Shown: piece after piece, positions 46,802-55,600 of the stretch
How positions within the stretch are numbered: position 1 is the stretch's first letter
Layout: each line of letters starts with the position of its first letter
From: Azospirillum halopraeferens DSM 3675
GTDB lineage: Bacteria; Pseudomonadota; Alphaproteobacteria; Azospirillales; Azospirillaceae
DNA: 64,000 nucleotides
Assembly (NCBI RefSeq): GCF_000429625.1
Contig: NZ_AUCF01000001.1
Span: 1 to 64,000, forward strand
Direction: 5' to 3'
Made by a program: the position numbers and the translations under genes
The notes under the pieces: model-generated
Database searches by the model: none
The model's input: only the letters and a program-made list of their open reading frames with translations
What the model was told of the DNA's origin: nothing

Positions 46802-47986
46802 TCAGAACGCCATACGCTGTTCGCGCCGGCGGTCGAGCGCGACGTCGAACTGCCGCAGCATGTCGAGCATCACTTCGAAGAACAGGCGCTTGTTCACCGC
46901 GTTCCGCATGAACCGGTTGTGTGTGTGCGACAGGCTGTTGAGCGCTGAGATGCAGTAGCCCATCAGCCAGTATTTCTTGCGGACATTCCGCAGGAATTCA
47001 CGGAAGGGCTCCGGCGAGCCGTCCATGAAGGTGCGGAAACAGTTCTCGTAATCGGCCAGAATGGCACGGATGTCGTTGAGCGCCCCCTCGATCTGCTTAC
47101 CGACCCGCTCGATGTACATGAGCAGATTGGCCTCGTACATCTTATGGCTGCGCAGGTCGATGGGTAGACAGTCCGGAGATTTCAGCCATTTGACGATGCT
47201 GCGCACGTTCGGGGCCAGGCGGCGCAACTGGTACTCATAGAAGGTGATGCCCTTCCATGCCCCGAAGACCAGATCGGCTTCGGCATGTTCGATGCCGAAA
47301 GCGGTGACGAAGGTGCGTGCTTCCGGCATGGCCGGATCCCAGATGGCTTGCAGGAAGCGTTCGATCCGCGGCCCGACTCCTTCGGGAATGCCCAACGCCT
47401 TGCGAATGATCGGCTCGATCCTGCCCCCGATCATATGCCGGATCTGCATCTCCTCATCCTCGTTGATGCGCAGATACCGGCTATCGATGGACAGGCGTTC
47501 GGCCTCGAAGCAGATCTTCAGCAGAAACGCATCGAGTGATGGAATGCTGTCGATCGCGTCCAGAACCTTCAGGTCGTGCAGGGCCCCTCCCTGCGGGTTC
47601 TGTTCGTCGATTCCGAACATCTCCTGCAGAAGAGGGCGGTAGTTTTTTCCACGAAGATATATGCCATAGCCGCCGGCGCGCGGTGTGGCGCTGGTGTGCG
47701 GAACGTACAAGGCGGTTTCGATGGGGCGGGCCGCCGCCTCGCGCAGATTCAGCGTATCGCCGTCGTCATCGTCCAGCGACTCGCTCTTGTCATCAAAATT
47801 CGGGTACTTGAATATAATGCAATTGTTGAGCGCACTGGTCTGAAACAGGAGATTTTCCGGTTCGATTCCATGGCTCATCTGCAATACATTAAAGGAGACG
47901 CTTGAGCCTCCGGTCATGATTTGTTCGAGAATGGGGGAGACATTCTCGTTTTTCTTCTTGTCCCGACCGCGAGGAAAACCGTTCAT
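46802..47986 (-). CDS. Unknown 394-residue protein in AT-richer DNA
   Basis: A soluble, mostly helical protein with acidic patches (KSESLDDDDGD) and no domain that I recognise. The middle has SIDSRYLRINEDEEMQIRHM and the C-terminus is long and helical (FFEVMLDMLRQFDVALDRRR). The 5' part and upstream DNA (about 47640-48110) are clearly richer in A and T than neighbouring genes. The start is uncertain: ATG at 47986 gives a basic N-terminus (NGFPRGRDKKKNE), ATG at 48094 would add 36 residues, and neither has a good ribosome site. Confidence 0.7.
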   Translation of the reverse strand: MNGFPRGRDKKKNENVSPILEQIMTGGSSVSFNVLQMSHGIEPENLLFQTSALNNCIIFKYPNFDDKSESLDDDDGDTLNLREAAARPIETALYVPHTSATPRAGGYGIYLRGKNYRPLLQEMFGIDEQNPQGGALHDLKVLDAIDSIPSLDAFLLKICFEAERLSIDSRYLRINEDEEMQIRHMIGGRIEPIIRKALGIPEGVGPRIERFLQAIWDPAMPEARTFVTAFGIEHAEADLVFGAWKGITFYEYQLRRLAPNVRSIVKWLKSPDCLPIDLRSHKMYEANLLMYIERVGKQIEGALNDIRAILADYENCFRTFMDGSPEPFREFLRNVRKKYWLMGYCISALNSLSHTHNRFMRNAVNKRLFFEVMLDMLRQFDVALDRRREQRMAF

Positions 47987-48211
47987 GGCTTTGTCCGACC
48001 CTTGTTGGAGTGCAGCATCATCGGCCGGCAAAGCAGACCATGCGGGACGCCCCTCAAAGATCCGCAAAGCGCTTGATACGCAAGTTATTTTCATGATGTT
48101 ATCACGAAATAATCGTATCGGACTTCGGCGGGAGGGTCAACGGGCGCCTGCGACATTCCGTTCCCCGCCGCGACGGGCGGCGGGACTGCGGGCGTCCATT
48201 CGGGATGTGCC

Positions 48212-49345
48212 CTACGGGGTGTCGGTGACCACCGCTTTGAACAGATCCTCGATTACCGACCGGCCGACGTCGCGGGTGATGAAGACGAGGCGCGTCCGAC
48301 GGTCGTCGGAGGGCCAGGCATCCAGACGGACCGGCGGGTGGAACATGTGCTGCACGCCGTGCACCACCACCGGCAGGCCGCCGCTCTCCTTCACGTTGAG
48401 GATGCCCTTGATGCGCAGAAGGTCGGCGCCGCGCAGGGCGATCAGTGATTCCATGAAGTCGACGAAGCGATCCCAGGGAATCGGGTCGTCCAGCGTCATG
48501 CAGAAGGCGCGGATGCGGTCGTCGTGGCGGTTGGGATCGTGTGCATGGCCGTGGTGATCGTGGCCATGATCATGGCCGTGGTGATCGTGCCCGCAATCGT
48601 GCCCGCAGTGGTCGCCGTGGTCATGATCGTGGACGTGGCCATGGCCGTGCGCACCCTTCCGGTAGGCTTCCTCGTTCAGCCAGCGGGCGACGTCCGGGCT
48701 CTTGGTTTCGGGATTGTAGAGACCGGCGTTGAACAGGGTCGCGGGATCGACGGCGCCGAAGGCGGCGGGGATCACCGGGGCGGCGGGGTTGACGGCGGCC
48801 AGGCGCCGCAACAGCTCCACCGTGGCGGCGGGGCTGGCGGCGTCGGTCTTGGTCAGCACGATCCGATCGGCGACCGCTGCCTGTTTGACGCTTTCCGGAT
48901 TGTTGTCGAGCTGGCCGGAACCGTGCACCGCATCGACGGTGGAGATCACCCCGTCCAGGCGGAAGCGTGCGGCCAGCAGCGGTTCGCTCATCAGCGTGTG
49001 GATGATGGGCGCCGGGTCGGCCAGCCCGGTGGTTTCGATCACCACCCGGTCGAACTCCGGGATGTCGCCCCGCACCCGTTTGAGGAACAGGTCGCGCAGC
49101 GTCTCCACCAGATCGCCGCGCACCGAGCAGCAGATGCAGCCGCTGTCCATCAGCACCATGTTCTCGCTGGCCTTGGCGACCAGCAGATGGTCCAGGCCGA
49201 TCTCGCCGAACTCGTTGATGACCACGGCGGTGCGTGCCATGCCGGGGTGGTGCAGAAGGTGCTGCAGCAGCGTCGTCTTGCCGCTGCCGAGGAAACCGGT
49301 CAGCACCGAGACGGGCAGGCGGGTGGTGGCGGAATCGTCGCTCAC
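48212..49345 (-). CDS. COG0523 (CobW/ZNG-type) GTPase with histidine-rich metal region
   Basis: A 377-residue metal-chaperone GTPase. The G1 motif is GFLGSGKTTLLQHLL, the CxCC metal site is in DSGCICCSVRGDL, and the G4-type motif is LTKTD. A stretch of about 40 residues (after EAYRKGAHG) is packed with His, Asp and Gly and should bind zinc. A CobW C-terminal domain follows. The start is GTG at 49345, overlapping the zur stop by 4 bases. Co-expression with zur points to zinc supply under shortage. Confidence 0.92.
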   Translation of the reverse strand: MSDDSATTRLPVSVLTGFLGSGKTTLLQHLLHHPGMARTAVVINEFGEIGLDHLLVAKASENMVLMDSGCICCSVRGDLVETLRDLFLKRVRGDIPEFDRVVIETTGLADPAPIIHTLMSEPLLAARFRLDGVISTVDAVHGSGQLDNNPESVKQAAVADRIVLTKTDAASPAATVELLRRLAAVNPAAPVIPAAFGAVDPATLFNAGLYNPETKSPDVARWLNEEAYRKGAHGHGHVHDHDHGDHCGHDCGHDHHGHDHGHDHHGHAHDPNRHDDRIRAFCMTLDDPIPWDRFVDFMESLIALRGADLLRIKGILNVKESGGLPVVVHGVQHMFHPPVRLDAWPSDDRRTRLVFITRDVGRSVIEDLFKAVVTDTP

Positions 49346-49848
49346 GGCGTGGTCTCCGGACGGGGGCGGCTCTGGCAGTCGGGGCAGAGGCCGCGCACCT
49401 CTACGGTGGGAAGACGCACCCGGAAGCCGCGGGCGGCGGCGCCGTCCCGGATGGCCTCGCGGATGCGGGGGTCGTCGATCTCCTCGGTGTTGCCGCAGGA
49501 CTCGCACACCAGGAACTGACCGGTGTGGGCAAGGCCCGGTGCCGGGCAGCCGACGTAGGCGTTGAGGCTTTCGATGCGGTGGACGAGGCCCTGCTCGACC
49601 AGGAAATCCAGGGCGCGATAGACCGTCAGCGGGGCGGCCGGCTTGCCTTCCTGCTGGCTGAGGTCCTCCAGGATGGCATAGGCGCCGCGCGGACGATGGC
49701 TGCGCCACACCAGTTCCAGCACGCGCCGGCGCAGGGCGGTCAACCGGGCGCCGCGCGACGCGCACAGGGAATCGGCGCGCGCCAGAGCGTCGGCGACGCA
49801 GTGGGAGTGGTCATGCCCCGAAGCGGGTGCAAGAGAAGGGTCCGTCAT
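49342..49848 (-). CDS. zur: Zinc uptake regulator Zur (Fur family)
   Basis: A 168-residue Fur-family repressor. It has a His-rich start (SGHDHSHC), a winged helix (LTALRRRVLELVWRSHRPRGAYAILEDL), the regulatory metal site around AHTGQFLVCESC, and a structural zinc pair in GLCPDCQS. The two CxxC pairs and the co-transcribed COG0523 gene favour Zur over Fur. The ATG at 49848 is chosen; an ATG at 49869 lies beyond the putative operator. Confidence 0.88.
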   Translation of the reverse strand: MTDPSLAPASGHDHSHCVADALARADSLCASRGARLTALRRRVLELVWRSHRPRGAYAILEDLSQQEGKPAAPLTVYRALDFLVEQGLVHRIESLNAYVGCPAPGLAHTGQFLVCESCGNTEEIDDPRIREAIRDGAAARGFRVRLPTVEVRGLCPDCQSRPRPETTP

Positions 49849-49851
49849 CGG

Positions 49852-49864
49852 GTTATGATATAAC
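49852..49864 (-). promoter_or_regulatory. Candidate Zur operator overlapping the zur promoter
   Basis: GTTAT-GAT-ATAAC is a perfect inverted repeat with a 3-nt centre in otherwise GC-rich DNA, 3 bases upstream of the zur ATG at 49848. It resembles the AT-rich repeats of alphaproteobacterial Zur sites and includes a TATATC -10-like element on the minus strand. Auto-repression by zinc-loaded Zur is inferred. Confidence 0.5.
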
Positions 49865-49884
49865 GCCATTCCCGGTATCGGAAA

Positions 49885-49920
49885 GGGGAACGGTCCGCGA
49901 CGGATCGCGGTCCGTTCCCC
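49885..49920 (-). terminator. Terminator hairpin after dctM
   Basis: A 16-bp stem with one mismatch (49885-49900 with 49905-49920) and a 4-nt loop lies 13 bases after the dctM stop. On the minus strand TTTCC follows. It separates the TRAP genes from zur. Confidence 0.7.
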
Positions 49921-49933
49921 CGCCGGAATGTGC

Positions 49934-51460
49934 CTACTGATTCTGCTGGAGCTGGCGCATGATGTCGTCCGCCGGATCCGGCGCACCGGTGTCCGGCTGC
50001 TCCATGCCGGGGAAGATCGGCGGCGGAGGCTCGCTGTAGTCCGTCTGCGGAACTTCGAACTGGAAATTCTCCAGGTCCACGTCGGGGGCACGGTCGATGC
50101 CCGCCAGCACCAGGTCGGGGAAGGCCAGGACGATCGCCACCATGACGAGCTGGATGCACACGAACGGCACCGCGCCCCAATAGATCTGCCCGGTGGTGAT
50201 CCCCGCGATCTTCTTCTTGGTGATCTTGTCCACGTAATCCTGGCGTGGTGCGACCGATCGCAGGAAGAACAGGGCGAAGCCGAATGGCGGGTGCATGAAC
50301 GACGTCTGCATGTTGACGCTGAGCAGCACGCCGAACCAGATCAGGTCGATCCCCATCTTCTCCGCCACCGGGGCGAGCAGGGGCACGATGATGAAGGCCA
50401 GCTCGAAGAAGTCGAGGAAGAAGGCCAGCAGGAAGACCAGGATGTTGACGACGATCAGGAACCCGATCACGCCGCCGGGCAGTCCCGTCAGCAGGTGTTC
50501 GACCCAGAGGTCGCCGTCGACGCCGCGGAACACCAGGCCCCACACGGTGGAGCCGATGAGGATGAACATCACGAACGTCGACAGCTTGGCCGTGGAATCC
50601 ATGGCCTGGCGCATCAGCGCCCAGCTCAGCTTGCGCTTGAGCATGGCCAGGACCAGGGCGCCGACGGCACCCATGGCGCCGCCCTCGGTGGGGGTGGCAA
50701 TGCCCAGGAAGATGGTGCCCAGCACCAGGAAGATGAGGACCAGCGGCGGCACCAGGGCCACGCACACGCGTACCAGCAGCTTCATCCCCCGCAGCGTGCG
50801 CGCCTCCGGCGGCAGCGCCGGCGCGGCCTTGGGGTCGATCATGGCGAAGCCGATGACGTAGGCCGCGTACAGGCCGGTCAGCACCAGGCCGGGGAACAGG
50901 GCGCCGGCGTACATGTCGCCGACCGAGCGGCCGAGCTGGTCGGCCATGACGATCAGCACCAGCGACGGCGGGATGATCTGGGCCAGCGTGCCCGATGCCG
51001 CGATGACGCCGGTGGCGAGCCGCCGGTCATAGCCGTAACGCAGCATGATCGGCAGCGAGATCAGGCCCATGGAGATGACTGAGGCGGCCACCACGCCGGT
51101 GGTCGCGGCGAGCAGGGCGCCGACGAAGATCACCGCATAGGCGAGGCCGCCCCGCAGCGGTCCGAAAAGCTGTCCGATGGTGTCCAGCAGGTCCTCGGCC
51201 ATGCCCGACCGCTCCAGGATCAGGCCCATGAAGGTGAAGAACGGGATCGCCAGCAGCGTGTCGTTCTGCATGATGCCGAACACGCGTTCCGGCAAGGCCT
51301 GGAACAGTTCGGGACGCAGCAATCCCAGTTCCATGCCGATGAGGCCGAAGATGAGGCCGTTGGCGGCGAGGGCGAACGCGACCGGATAGCCCAGCAGCAG
51401 AAAAGCCACCAGGGCGCTGAACATCAGCGGCGCCATGGCGCCGGTGAGAAACTCGACCAT
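49934..51460 (-). CDS. dctM: TRAP transporter large permease subunit (DctM)
   Basis: A 508-residue inner-membrane protein with the 12-14 helices of DctM proteins. Typical segments include LLAIPFFTFMGLILERSGMA, GVVAASVISMGLISLPIML and TEGGAMGAVGALVLA. The long form with a proline-rich C-terminal tail (DYSEPPPPIFPGMEQ) fits the group that moves lactate, 2-oxo acids or mannitol-type substrates. It uses a sodium gradient and needs a separate binding protein (DctP), which is not encoded in this window. It follows dctQ by 18 bases. Confidence 0.93.
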   Translation of the reverse strand: MVEFLTGAMAPLMFSALVAFLLLGYPVAFALAANGLIFGLIGMELGLLRPELFQALPERVFGIMQNDTLLAIPFFTFMGLILERSGMAEDLLDTIGQLFGPLRGGLAYAVIFVGALLAATTGVVAASVISMGLISLPIMLRYGYDRRLATGVIAASGTLAQIIPPSLVLIVMADQLGRSVGDMYAGALFPGLVLTGLYAAYVIGFAMIDPKAAPALPPEARTLRGMKLLVRVCVALVPPLVLIFLVLGTIFLGIATPTEGGAMGAVGALVLAMLKRKLSWALMRQAMDSTAKLSTFVMFILIGSTVWGLVFRGVDGDLWVEHLLTGLPGGVIGFLIVVNILVFLLAFFLDFFELAFIIVPLLAPVAEKMGIDLIWFGVLLSVNMQTSFMHPPFGFALFFLRSVAPRQDYVDKITKKKIAGITTGQIYWGAVPFVCIQLVMVAIVLAFPDLVLAGIDRAPDVDLENFQFEVPQTDYSEPPPPIFPGMEQPDTGAPDPADDIMRQLQQNQ

Positions 51461-51478
51461 GATATGGGCGTCCCCGCG

Positions 51479-52018
51479 TCAGTGGCTGCTGTGCATCTTT
51501 TCACCGGGCTCGGCGATGAGCCCCATCAGGAAGGCGATCCGCTTGATCAGTTCCGAGAAGCCTTGCAGCATCAGGAGGAAGAAGCCGACCGGCACCAGCA
51601 GCTTCACCGGCCACCGCAGGAGGCCGCCGGCATTGCTCGACATCTCGCCGATGTTGTAGGACGAGATGAACATCGGCCAGGACAGCACCAGGATCAGAAT
51701 CACCGCCGGGAAGAAAAAGAAGATCGTTCCGAACACGTCGATCCAGGCCTGGGTCCGGATGGAAAAGCGGCTGACGACGATATCGATCCGGATGTGTTCA
51801 TTGCGCAGCAGCGTGTAGCCGGCGCACAGCAGGAACACGGCGGAATAGAGATACCATTGCAGCTCCAGCCAGGCGTTCGAACTCGTGTCCAGGGTGAAGC
51901 GGATGGTGGCGTTTCCGGCGCTGACGAGCACGGCGACCAGAATGAGCCAATAGGCAAGCTTGCCGACGCTGTTGTTCAACGCGTCGATCAGCCTGCTGAT
52001 GGTTAGCAGGACATTCAC
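51479..52018 (-). CDS. dctQ: TRAP transporter small permease subunit (DctQ)
   Basis: A 179-residue protein with four membrane helices, as in DctQ proteins, and the conserved EHIRIDIVVSRF segment between helices 2 and 3. It forms a complex with DctM in the inner membrane. The gene is first in the dctQM operon. A FadR-family-type operator lies about 120 bases upstream. Confidence 0.93.
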   Translation of the reverse strand: MNVLLTISRLIDALNNSVGKLAYWLILVAVLVSAGNATIRFTLDTSSNAWLELQWYLYSAVFLLCAGYTLLRNEHIRIDIVVSRFSIRTQAWIDVFGTIFFFFPAVILILVLSWPMFISSYNIGEMSSNAGGLLRWPVKLLVPVGFFLLMLQGFSELIKRIAFLMGLIAEPGEKMHSSH

Positions 52019-52135
52019 CGGATTGTTCTCCCTGTCCCCCAGTGTGCCGGGTTGTCGGCGTTTTCCTTACGCGCGGACCCCCGCCGGTGCCACGTCGACG
52101 GGGGCAGCCGTCCGGTCCGTCACCCCGCCCGAAAT

Positions 52136-52146
52136 TGGTAGCACCA
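52136..52146 (-). promoter_or_regulatory. Candidate GntR (PdhR/LldR-type) operator upstream of dctQ
   Basis: TGGT-AGC-ACCA is an exact TGGTnnnACCA repeat. The wider site AATTGGTAGCACCAGCAATT also matches the AATT flanks of PdhR and LldR sites. It lies in the gap upstream of dctQ, about 120 bases from its start. An LldR-like protein is encoded at 3937-4746, so lactate-linked control of this transporter is a reasonable guess. Confidence 0.5.
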
Positions 52147-52235
52147 GCAATTCCGTCGCGCGGGGACTATTTCTCGGAAGGCACTCGCCATGCAAGCCCC
52201 GCGATGCAGCCCATCAAAAAAGTATGTGCGTATGG

Positions 52236-52967
52236 CTACAGTTCGGTCAGCCGGTGCCAGCCCTCGGGACCGAGCGCCTCGAGCGGCTGGAACCGGGCCT
52301 TGTACGCCATCTTGCGGCTGTGCTGGATCCAATAGCCCAGATAGACGTAGGGAATCGCTGCTGCCCGGGCGCGTTCGATCAGGGCGAGGATGAGAAAGGT
52401 GCCCAGGCTGCGGTCGTCCTGCGCCGCGTCGTAGAAGCTGTAGACGGCGGAGAAACCATCGGCCAGCCGGTCGGTGAGCACGCACCCGATCAACCGGCCG
52501 TCGGAGTCGCGGGCCTCCAGCAGGCTGGTTTCGGCCCGCCCCTCGTCGACCATGGCCGCGAAATCGGCCATGGCCATGCGCGCCATGTCGGAGTCGCCGT
52601 GGCGCGATGCCTGGTAGCCGGAGAACAATCGGTATTGCTCGATCGTGGCGACCGCCGGGACCTCGGCGAGGGTGAGGCCGGCGTTGCTTCGCCACACGCG
52701 CCGCAGCGACCGGGACGGCGTGAAGGCCGCCACCGGGATGCGCACCGGCACGCAGGCGGAGCAGGTCGGGCACACCGGCCGGTAGACGATGTCGTGGCTG
52801 CGCCGGAAGCCGGCCCGCGACAGCGTCGAATTCACCTCCGCCGCGTACGGCCCGTTCAGGCGGGTGAACAGCTTGCGCTCCACGCGACCGGGCAGATAGG
52901 GGCAGGGCATCGGCCCCGATCGGAAGAACTGCTGCAACGGTCGCGTGTGCGGCGAGATGATCGACAT
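52236..52967 (-). CDS. bpt: Aspartate/glutamate leucyltransferase
   Basis: A 243-residue enzyme of the bacterial N-end rule that attaches Leu from Leu-tRNA to proteins with N-terminal Asp or Glu, marking them for ClpAP. It has PMPCPYLPGRVERKLFT, the cysteine region CPTCSACVPVRIP and LGYWIQHSRKMAYKARFQP. It follows the alpha-E gene by 12 bases and is probably co-transcribed with it and the ATP-grasp gene. Confidence 0.94.
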   Translation of the reverse strand: MSIISPHTRPLQQFFRSGPMPCPYLPGRVERKLFTRLNGPYAAEVNSTLSRAGFRRSHDIVYRPVCPTCSACVPVRIPVAAFTPSRSLRRVWRSNAGLTLAEVPAVATIEQYRLFSGYQASRHGDSDMARMAMADFAAMVDEGRAETSLLEARDSDGRLIGCVLTDRLADGFSAVYSFYDAAQDDRSLGTFLILALIERARAAAIPYVYLGYWIQHSRKMAYKARFQPLEALGPEGWHRLTEL

Positions 52968-52979
52968 GAAATCCCGAAC

Positions 52980-53957
52980 CTATTGGGTCTGCACGGCCGC
53001 AGCCGCCGCGGGCTCCTGTCCGAAGAAGGCGTGCCCCATCTCCTTGGTGATGCCCGACAGCTGCTGCTGCACCCAATCCAGGTACTCGTGCAGGCCGTCG
53101 CGGATCACCGCGTCGATGGGGCGGGAAAGAAGGGCCCCCAGCAACTCGTCGACCTTCTCCATGGCTTCGCTGCCCCGGCGCAGATTGTAGCGCGATTTGA
53201 GGCGGGTGAGCAGCCCGTCGATTTGCCGGACGCACATCACCACCGATCGCGGAAAGCCCTCGTTGAACAGCATGAAGCCGGCCACCGTCGCAGGCGTCAT
53301 ACCACGGGGGTAGACGCGGCGGAAGGCGTGGTAGCCCGCGGTCGAACGCAGCACCGTGAACCACTGGAACAGGTCCAGCGTGGAACCGTCGTCGGCGGTG
53401 GCGGGCAGCAGCGTGTGGTACTTGATGTCGAGCAGGCGGGTGGTCTGGTCCGCCCGTTCGATGTACTTGCCCAACTGGTAGAAGTACCAGCCCTGATCGC
53501 GGTAGAAGGTGCCCTCCGTGATGCCGGCGTGGGTCTGGCAGGCTTCCTTGATCGAGGCGCAGACGCGGCTGAGGTGCTGGACCGTGACGTCCTCGGGCCG
53601 CAGGGCCAGGATACGGTTGTAGAAGACGTTGATCTGGGTCCACATCTCGGTGGAGATCCAGGGACGCAGGGTGCGGGCGTTCTCCCGCGCCATGCGGACG
53701 ATGGAGACCAGGGAGTTCAGGTGGCTCTGGTCGAGGACGTAATAGTGCACCACCGTCTCGGCCGTGGCCCGGTCGTGCCGGGCGAAGAAATCGGCCTCGT
53801 CGGCGTTGAGCTGGACGATGCTGCGCCAGTTGGTGGCGCCGCGCATGTCGCGCGCGAAGGTTTCGTGCACATCGAGAATGCGCGCCAGGTTCTCGGCGCG
53901 CTCCATGTAGCGCGCCATCCAGAAGATGCTCTCGGCGTAGCGGGCGAGCAGGTTCAT
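52980..53957 (-). CDS. Alpha-E domain protein
   Basis: A 325-residue all-helical protein of the alpha-E family (COG2307). It starts MNLLARYAESIFWMARYMER, with two similar helical blocks (second: WYFYQLGKYIERADQTTRLL). Family members are always linked to circularly permuted ATP-grasp enzymes and are thought to help in peptide-bond or amide formation. It overlaps that gene by 4 bases (ATGA). No transglutaminase or proteasome-like protease gene, which often completes this operon, is present. Confidence 0.92.
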   Translation of the reverse strand: MNLLARYAESIFWMARYMERAENLARILDVHETFARDMRGATNWRSIVQLNADEADFFARHDRATAETVVHYYVLDQSHLNSLVSIVRMARENARTLRPWISTEMWTQINVFYNRILALRPEDVTVQHLSRVCASIKEACQTHAGITEGTFYRDQGWYFYQLGKYIERADQTTRLLDIKYHTLLPATADDGSTLDLFQWFTVLRSTAGYHAFRRVYPRGMTPATVAGFMLFNEGFPRSVVMCVRQIDGLLTRLKSRYNLRRGSEAMEKVDELLGALLSRPIDAVIRDGLHEYLDWVQQQLSGITKEMGHAFFGQEPAAAAAVQTQ

Positions 53958-55438
53958 GGCGCACTCCCCTCGTTCTGTCCGTCCTCGAGGACCCAGGTGT
54001 CCTTGGAGCCGCCGCCCTGGGAGGAATTGACGATCAGCGTCCCCTTCTTCAGCGCCACCCGCGACAGGCCGCCGGGCAGCACCCAGGTCTTGTTGGCGGT
54101 GATGGCGAAGGGCCGCAGGTCCACGTGGCGGGGTTCGATCCCGTCCTCCGTCAGCGTCGGGCACACCGACAGGTCGACGACCGGCTGGCTGATGTAGTTG
54201 GCGGGATCGGCCAACAGCTTGGCCCGGCAGTCGTCGAGCTGCGCCCTGGTGGCGCGCGGGCCAATGGTGATCCCGTAGCCGCCGGCCTCACCCACCGGCT
54301 TCACCACCAGCTCCTCCAGATGGTCCAGGGTGTAGCGCAGGGCATCCGGCTCGCGGCAGATGCGGGTGTCCACGTTGGGGATGATCGCCTCCTCGCCCAG
54401 GTAGTATTTGATCATCCGCGGCACGTAACAGTAAACGGCCTTGTCGTCGGCGACGCCGGTCCCGATGGCGTTGGCCAGGGCCACGTTGCCCTTGCGGTAG
54501 GCGTCCATGATGCCCGGCACGCCCAGCAGGCTGTCGGGGTTGAACGCCAGCGGGTCGATGAAGTTGTCGTCCAGGCGGCGGTAGATGGAATGCACCGGCG
54601 CCAGCCCGTCGGTGGTCTTCATGTAGACCCGGTCGTTCTCGACCACCAGGTCACGCCCTTCCACCAGCGGCACGCCCATCTCGCGGGCCAGGAAGATGTG
54701 CTCGAAGTAAGCGGAGTTGTGGGCGCCGGGGGACAGCAGGACCACCTGAGGATCGCTGCCGCCGCCGGGCGCGATCTCGCTCATGGCCTCCAGCAGGCGA
54801 TGGCCGTAATCGTCGACGCGGCGGATGCCGATGTCCTGCATCAGGTCCGGGAAGACCCGCTGCATCATGTGGCGGTTCTCCACCACGTAGGAGACGCCGG
54901 ACGGCACGCGCCCGTTGTCCTCCAGGACGCGGAAGGTGCCGGCCCGATCGCGCACCAGGTCCACGCCCATGATGTGGATGTAGGTGTCGAACGGCACGTC
55001 CAGGCCCTGCATCTGAGGCCGGTAGTTGGGGTTTCCCCGCACCAGATCCTCGGGCACCACGCCATCCCGGAGGATCTTCGCGTCGTGATAGATGTCGTGC
55101 AGGAACAGGTTCAGCGCCGTGACGCGCTGGACGATGCCCGCCTCCAGCTTCGTCCACTCCGCGGCCGACAGCACGCGCGGCAGGATGTCGAAGGGAAGGA
55201 TGCGGTCGATCGCCTCCTTCTCCGAATAAACCAGGAAGGTGATTCCCAGGTTGTAAAGCTCACGCTCCGCATCGGCGGCGCGGCGCCGCAATTCGGCGAA
55301 GTCGAGGGCGCCGATGCGGCGCCGGATCGCTTCCGTATGGGCGGCCGGTGCATCCGGCCTGCCAAATAGTTCGTCGTAATAAATTCCCCATTCATAGGAC
55401 GACAATAGATCGGCGCCACTGGCATCGGTCCTGTTCAC
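53954..55438 (-). CDS. Circularly permuted type 2 ATP-grasp protein
   Basis: A 494-residue member of the DUF404/DUF407 family (COG2308), predicted to ligate an amino or carboxyl group with ATP. Conserved segments include GNPNYRPQMQGLDVPFDTYIH, VLLSPGAHNSAYFEH, VVKPVGEAGGYGI and TLIVNSSQGGGSKDTWVL. The start is GTG at 55438 with GGGGG 5 nt upstream; earlier in-frame residues look non-coding. It is first in an operon with alpha-E and bpt. Substrate unknown. Confidence 0.92.
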   Translation of the reverse strand: MNRTDASGADLLSSYEWGIYYDELFGRPDAPAAHTEAIRRRIGALDFAELRRRAADAERELYNLGITFLVYSEKEAIDRILPFDILPRVLSAAEWTKLEAGIVQRVTALNLFLHDIYHDAKILRDGVVPEDLVRGNPNYRPQMQGLDVPFDTYIHIMGVDLVRDRAGTFRVLEDNGRVPSGVSYVVENRHMMQRVFPDLMQDIGIRRVDDYGHRLLEAMSEIAPGGGSDPQVVLLSPGAHNSAYFEHIFLAREMGVPLVEGRDLVVENDRVYMKTTDGLAPVHSIYRRLDDNFIDPLAFNPDSLLGVPGIMDAYRKGNVALANAIGTGVADDKAVYCYVPRMIKYYLGEEAIIPNVDTRICREPDALRYTLDHLEELVVKPVGEAGGYGITIGPRATRAQLDDCRAKLLADPANYISQPVVDLSVCPTLTEDGIEPRHVDLRPFAITANKTWVLPGGLSRVALKKGTLIVNSSQGGGSKDTWVLEDGQNEGSAP

Positions 55439-55600
55439 CGGTACCCCCGCATCGCAACCTCTGATGAACGCTCGCCGCTCGGCTTGGCCATTGGATCGAG
55501 TATGGACCAAGTTTTCATGACTTGAACAGTGGCATCCTGCGCCTTCGTGTGCGACGCGGCAAATTGTACACAACGAGGGCGAGAGGGCGGGAGACTTGCC

